From the NCBI RefSeq assembly GCF_023715605.1, contig NZ_JAMBOL010000006.1:1-64000 (forward strand): a DNA stretch of 64,000 nucleotides, written 5' to 3'. Made by a program: the position numbers and the translations under genes. This DNA is from Halalkalibacter oceani. GTDB lineage: Bacteria > Bacillota > Bacilli > Bacillales > Bacillaceae_D. Shown one piece after another: positions 60,841-64,000 of the stretch; the first letter of the stretch is position 1, and the number at the start of each line of letters is the position of its first letter. Below the pieces are notes generated by a model that had not been told where the DNA came from, searched no databases, and was given only the letters and a program-made list of their open reading frames with translations.

Positions 60841-63800
60841 ATGAGTGAAATAACGAGTTATCGTCCGAAGCATCATGTGCGCTTTGTCACAGCTTCAAGC
60901 TTGTTTGATGGTCACGATGCCTCCATTAATATTATGAGAAGAATTTTGCAGGCGAGTGGGGCTGAGGTGATTCATCTCGGTCATAACCGCTCTGCCGACG
61001 AAATTGTAAGCGCTGCAATTCAGGAGGACGTTCAAGGTATTGCGATTTCCTCCTATCAAGGAGGGCATTTGGAATTCTTTAAATATTGCTACGACCTGCT
61101 GCAACAAAAAGGTGCCGGCCATATCCGGATATACGGCGGCGGAGGCGGGGTAATCACTCCTCCGGAAATAAAAGAGCTGCATGAGTACGGGATCGCGCGG
61201 ATCTTTTCACCGGACGACGGGCGAAAAGAGGGATTACAGGGCATGATTGATCATATGCTCCGTGAATGTGACTTTTTAACGGTCAAGGAGCTGCATGATG
61301 AGCTGACGGCGTTACAGGCGAGAGATGACAAAGCGATCGCCCGCTGTATTACCTATGTCGAGCAAATGACGCTCGAAAACAGCGAGGCGGCGGCCACTGT
61401 CGAACAGGCGCTGAACGAGCAAATAAAGAACCGTCCTGAAACGTCGCCTGTTTTAGGTATTACCGGTACAGGAGGAGCGGGAAAGAGTTCTCTGACTGAT
61501 GAACTGGTCCGCCGGTTTTTGTATGCTTACCCTGAAAAGACGGTGGCGATTTTGTCGATTGACCCGACGAAGCAGAAGACAGGCGGAGCATTGCTCGGTG
61601 ATCGGATCCGGATGAACGCGATTCATCATGAACGCGTCTACATGCGAAGCCTGGCGACGCGGAGCTCGCGTTCTGAAATTTCGGCAAGCTTGCGGGAAGC
61701 GGTTGCCGTAACCGAGGCGGCCGGTTTTGATTTAATTATCATTGAAACGAGCGGGATCGGACAGGGGGATGCTGAAATTGTCGATATCGCCGATGTTTCG
61801 CTCTATGTGATGACGAGCGAATTTGGCGCGCCGTCCCAGCTTGAAAAAATTGATATGATTGATTTCGCCGATCTGATCGCAATAAATAAATTTGACCGTA
61901 AAGGATCGGAGGATGCCTTGCAGCAGGTGAGGAAGCAGTATCAGCGCAGCCGCAACCGGTTTGCCGAGCCGCTCTCCGCGATGCCTGTTTACGGGACGAT
62001 CGCCAGCCAATTTAATGATCAGGGGACGACGAATTTGTTCGCCGCTTTAGTAAAGACGATTGTCGAGAAATGCGAAAAAGACTGGGAGGTACCTGAGGAA
62101 GCGGACGCGGAGGCCGTCACAAAGCAAAATGTGATCATCCCTCCGGAACAGGTTCATTATTTACATGAGATCGTCGCGACGATCCGCTCCTATAAGCAGC
62201 AGACGGAGGAACAGGTCGCAACGGCGCGCCGCCTCTTTCAAATTGAAGGCACAGTGAAGGCTCTCGCTGAACATGAGTTCTCTTCCGCCGATGCGCAGCA
62301 ACCGCTTCAACAGCTCAAGCAGCTGTATGAGCAGAAGCTGACGCCGGAGACGAAGCGCATTTTGGAGCAATGGCCGGCGCTTCAAAACGCCTATAAGCAG
62401 GACGTCTATGTCACAAAAGTGCGCGGACGGGAAATCGTAACCGAGCTGACGACGGAAAGCCTGTCCGGCTTAAAGATTCGCAAGGTCGCTCTGCCGTCCT
62501 TTGCTGACTGGGGCGAAATTGTCCGCTGGGCACGCGAAGAAAATGTTCCAGGCTCATTCCCCTACACCGCCGGCGTTTTTCCGTTTAAACGACGGGAGGA
62601 AGATCCGAAACGGCAGTTTGCCGGAGAAGGAACACCAGAGCGGACGAACCGGCGTTTTCATTATCTCTCGCAGGAAGACGAGGCGAAGCGTTTAAGCACG
62701 GCGTTTGATTCGGTGACGCTGTACGGGGAGGACCCTGATTATCGGCCGGATATTTACGGGAAAATCGGCGAGAGCGGCGTCAGTGTTTGCACGCTTGATG
62801 ACATGAAAAAGCTGTATGCCGGCTTTGATTTATGCGCGCCGTCGACATCGGTTTCGATGACGATCAACGGACCGGCGCCGATTATTCTGGCGATGTTCAT
62901 GAATACGGCAATTGCTCAGCAGCTGGAGGCTTTTGCCGCTGAAAAGGGCCGGAAGCCGACCAATGAAGAAGCGGAAGAAATTAAAGCCCGGACGCTGGCG
63001 ACGGTCAGGGGAACGGTGCAGGCTGATATTTTAAAAGAGGATCAGGGGCAGAATACATGTATTTTTTCAACGGAGTTTGCTCTCCGGATGATGGGCGATA
63101 TTCAGCAATATTTTATTGATCACAATGTCCGTAACTATTATTCTGTTTCGATCTCAGGCTATCATATCGCCGAGGCAGGCGCCAATCCGATTTCGCAGCT
63201 CGCCTTTACCCTCGCAAACGGATTCACTTATGTGGAGTATTATTTAAGCCGCGGAATGGATATCGATCACTTTGCCCCGAATTTGTCGTTCTTTTTCAGC
63301 AATGGTCTTGATCCTGAGTATACGGTAATCGGCCGTGTCGCGCGCCGGATTTGGGCGACGGTCATGAGGGAGAAATATAAGGCGAACGAACGCAGTCAAA
63401 AGCTGAAGTACCACATTCAGACGTCAGGCCGTTCTCTGCATGCCCAGGAAATCGACTTTAACGACATTCGCACGACGCTGCAGGCATTGATGGCGATCTA
63501 TGATAACTGTAACTCCCTGCACACGAATGCTTACGATGAGGCAATCACGACGCCAACTGAGCAGTCAGTCAGACGGGCGATGGCGATTCAGATGATTATC
63601 ACAAAAGAACTTGGCCTCGCCAAAAATGAGAATTCGCTGCAAGGCTCCTATATTATCAAGGAGCTGACCGATCTAGTGGAAGAAGCGGTGCTTCAGGAAT
63701 TAGAGCGCCTCAACGAGCGCGGCGGCGTGCTCGGGGCGATGGAAACACAGTATCAGCGCGGCAAAATCCAGGAAGAGTCGATGTATTATGAAATGAAAAA

Positions 63801-64000
63801 GCATACAGGCGAGCTGCCGATTATCGGCGTCAACACGTATCTGAATCCGAAGGAAGCGCCGGAAGATGATTTCAAAATGGAGCTCGCCCGGGCGACGCAG
63901 GCCGAAAAGGAGCAGCAGATCGCAAATCTTAAGGCATTTCACAAAAAGCATGCGCAACAAGCTCCGGCAGCGTTACAGGCTCTTCAGCACACGGCTGTTA
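60841..64000 (+). CDS. icmF: Fused isobutyryl-CoA mutase IcmF (3' end beyond window)
   Basis: 1053 codons are present without a stop; full-length IcmF has about 1085. Order of domains: N-terminal B12-binding domain with the lower-axial histidine in [17 protein letters not shown] (about residue 25), a G-protein chaperone domain with Walker [13 protein letters not shown] (206-217), a helical linker, and the mutase barrel ([33 protein letters not shown]). It interconverts isobutyryl-CoA and n-butyryl-CoA, with the GTPase part maintaining the cofactor. The TINGPAP and QTSGRSL context differs from methylmalonyl-CoA mutase. ATG at 60841 follows AAAGGAGG. The adjacent beta-oxidation operon can degrade the butyryl-CoA formed. 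Confidence 0.95.
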   Translation, partial: MSEITSYRPKHHVRFVTASSLFDGHDASINIMRRILQASGAEVIHLGHNRSADEIVSAAIQEDVQGIAISSYQGGHLEFFKYCYDLLQQKGAGHIRIYGGGGGVITPPEIKELHEYGIARIFSPDDGRKEGLQGMIDHMLRECDFLTVKELHDELTALQARDDKAIARCITYVEQMTLENSEAAATVEQALNEQIKNRPETSPVLGITGTGGAGKSSLTDELVRRFLYAYPEKTVAILSIDPTKQKTGGALLGDRIRMNAIHHERVYMRSLATRSSRSEISASLREAVAVTEAAGFDLIIIETSGIGQGDAEIVDIADVSLYVMTSEFGAPSQLEKIDMIDFADLIAINKFDRKGSEDALQQVRKQYQRSRNRFAEPLSAMPVYGTIASQFNDQGTTNLFAALVKTIVEKCEKDWEVPEEADAEAVTKQNVIIPPEQVHYLHEIVATIRSYKQQTEEQVATARRLFQIEGTVKALAEHEFSSADAQQPLQQLKQLYEQKLTPETKRILEQWPALQNAYKQDVYVTKVRGREIVTELTTESLSGLKIRKVALPSFADWGEIVRWAREENVPGSFPYTAGVFPFKRREEDPKRQFAGEGTPERTNRRFHYLSQEDEAKRLSTAFDSVTLYGEDPDYRPDIYGKIGESGVSVCTLDDMKKLYAGFDLCAPSTSVSMTINGPAPIILAMFMNTAIAQQLEAFAAEKGRKPTNEEAEEIKARTLATVRGTVQADILKEDQGQNTCIFSTEFALRMMGDIQQYFIDHNVRNYYSVSISGYHIAEAGANPISQLAFTLANGFTYVEYYLSRGMDIDHFAPNLSFFFSNGLDPEYTVIGRVARRIWATVMREKYKANERSQKLKYHIQTSGRSLHAQEIDFNDIRTTLQALMAIYDNCNSLHTNAYDEAITTPTEQSVRRAMAIQMIITKELGLAKNENSLQGSYIIKELTDLVEEAVLQELERLNERGGVLGAMETQYQRGKIQEESMYYEMKKHTGELPIIGVNTYLNPKEAPEDDFKMELARATQAEKEQQIANLKAFHKKHAQQAPAALQALQHTAV

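Noticed and set aside
1-64000. CRISPR array, tRNA or rRNA genes, prophage
   Set aside because: No regularly spaced identical repeats, no cloverleaf or rRNA signature and no phage structural genes were seen.

Overview
This window comes from the chromosome of an endospore-forming member of the Bacillaceae. The evidence is cwlJ-gerQ (spore germination), hemQ (coproporphyrin-dependent haem synthesis) and a long series of genes in the order of the Bacillus subtilis pdxK/ywd-ywf-ywh-ywi-ywj region: pdxK, ung, ywdI, ywdK, gerQ-cwlJ, hemQ, pta, lipL, ywfO, ywgA, ywhB, ywhD, pbpG, speE-speB, ywiB-argS, ywjE (clsB), ywjF (fadF), acdA. Genus and species cannot be fixed from the sequence alone. No rRNA, tRNA or CRISPR array was seen.

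Layout. 1-126 is the 3' end of a group II intron abutting rarD. 0.1-9.6 kb: rarD, pdxK, a chemoreceptor, a DctQMP TRAP transporter with a cre-like site in its promoter, an enolase-superfamily sugar-acid enzyme, and ung. 9.6-19.9 kb: a LysR regulator divergent from a catabolic cluster of an RraA-type aldolase, a PrpF-type isomerase, a LarA-type nickel racemase, the tripartite tricarboxylate transporter TctCAB, an AtuA/DUF4387 pair and an AbrB-type membrane protein. 20.0-23.5 kb: a nitrogen-regulated unit of amt, a GlnD-like nucleotidyltransferase, a DnaQ-like exonuclease and a short GlnR-like repressor, behind a perfect TnrA/GlnR box. 23.7-35.1 kb: conserved backbone (ywdI, ywdK, gerQ-cwlJ, hemQ, pta, lipL, ywfO, ywgA) with an intact ISL3-family insertion sequence in the hemQ terminator and a glutamate/dicarboxylate symporter. 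35.2-42.3 kb: a sensor kinase with an extracytoplasmic binding domain and an NtrC-type activator, followed by a sigma-54 promoter and a TAXI-type TRAP operon. 42.3-52.9 kb: backbone again (ywhB, ywhD, pbpG, speE-speB, ywiB-argS, DUF456, XapX, a hydrolase, clsB). 53.1-64.0 kb: a fatty/branched-chain acyl-CoA degradation operon (fadF, thiolase, 3-hydroxyacyl-CoA dehydrogenase, two acyl-CoA dehydrogenases, TetR) and the fused isobutyryl-CoA mutase icmF, which runs off the window.

The general picture is a conserved Bacillus backbone into which uptake-and-catabolism modules for organic acids have been placed. Three unrelated binding-protein-dependent carboxylate transporters (DctPQM TRAP, TctCAB, TAXI TRAP) occur here, each next to enzymes or a dedicated regulator. 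The most promising undescribed items are the LysR-to-AbrB catabolic cluster, the amt-nucleotidyltransferase-exonuclease-GlnR-like cassette, and the self-contained sigma-54 sensing/uptake circuit. Intergenic DNA carries several repeat families: a recurrent terminator hairpin with GAGGCTGG-type arms, a composite repeat of about 85 bp, and four 17-bp motifs before icmF.
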